64,000 nt of DNA from Buxus sempervirens. Taxonomy: Eukaryota; Streptophyta; Magnoliopsida; Buxales; Buxaceae. Where the stretch lies: assembly GCA_947561395.2 (NCBI GenBank), contig OX387192.1:33067520-33131519 (forward strand), read 5' to 3'. Every line of letters starts with the position of its first letter. Within the stretch, counting starts at the first letter, position 1. Made by a program: the position numbers and the translations under genes. Below the pieces are notes generated by a model that searched no databases, had not been told where the DNA came from, and saw only the letters and a list, made by a program, of their open reading frames with translations. Positions 63,805-64,000 of the stretch are shown one piece after another.

Positions 63805-64000
63805 CTATCACAACACAGGCCATTATAAAAATGAGGAATAGAACAGATGGCAATACTTGTTGATTATTTATTCTAAAAAAAGCATAAAACAAGGAATCAG
63901 AACATGCTGACAAATATTAATAATTTTTAAACAAGGCAATAATCAACCCAAGACTTTTGTCTTTACTCAAAATTTTTGGAGCTCTATAAATTGATGTTAC

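Overview
The window is nuclear DNA of a flowering plant, probably a woody or basal eudicot; the species cannot be named from the sequence. Evidence: GT-AG introns, plant-only transcription factor families (AP2/ERF, WRKY group IId), plant DRIP and MRS2 genes, a plastid psbA insertion, and plant transposon types (CACTA, hAT, PIF/Harbinger, Mutator-like, L1- and RTE-type LINEs, a TRIM-like element).

Layout. 1-2.4 kb: the end of a CACTA element, an AACGTTCG-rich repeat and a terminal-inverted-repeat element. 2.6-5 kb (+): RPS15, cytosolic ribosomal protein uS19, in four exons. 5.3-7.2 kb: tandem repeat and a Tourist-like MITE. 7.4-7.9 kb (+): a single-exon ERF repressor with a C-terminal EAR motif. 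8-13 kb: repeats, two well-delimited MITEs and an unrecognised gene relic. 13.0-14.9 kb (-): a group IId WRKY gene of the WRKY21/39/74 type. 18.1-23.4 kb (-): SRP9, whose 4.7 kb second intron carries a decayed plastid psbA fragment. 24.7-28 kb: a decayed L1-type LINE split by a second copy of the Tourist-like MITE. 28.3-29.2 kb (-): a bHLH92-like gene.

29.4-41.7 kb: a tandem duplication holding two PRA1-family genes (+). Each unit has gained its own transposons, including one CACTA derivative of the same family per unit, so each unit serves as the empty-site control for the other. The right breakpoint lies inside a Tourist-like MITE. 42-46.3 kb: an older degraded tandem repeat invaded by an RTE-like LINE tail and by an L1-type LINE with a 12-bp target duplication. 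47.4-56.6 kb (-): a seven-exon DRIP-type RING E3 ligase gene. 57.6-57.9 kb: a TRIM-like element. 58.6 kb to the window edge (-): eight 3' exons of an MRS2/MGT magnesium transporter; its 5' exons lie outside.

The genes are ordinary, independently transcribed plant loci with no sign of a cluster pathway. DRIP proteins act on DREB2-type AP2/ERF factors, but the ERF here is of another subfamily, so no functional link to it is claimed. The main interest is the transposon stratigraphy, the PRA1 duplication, and a threefold internal repeat in the WRKY protein. I found no convincing new multi-gene system.
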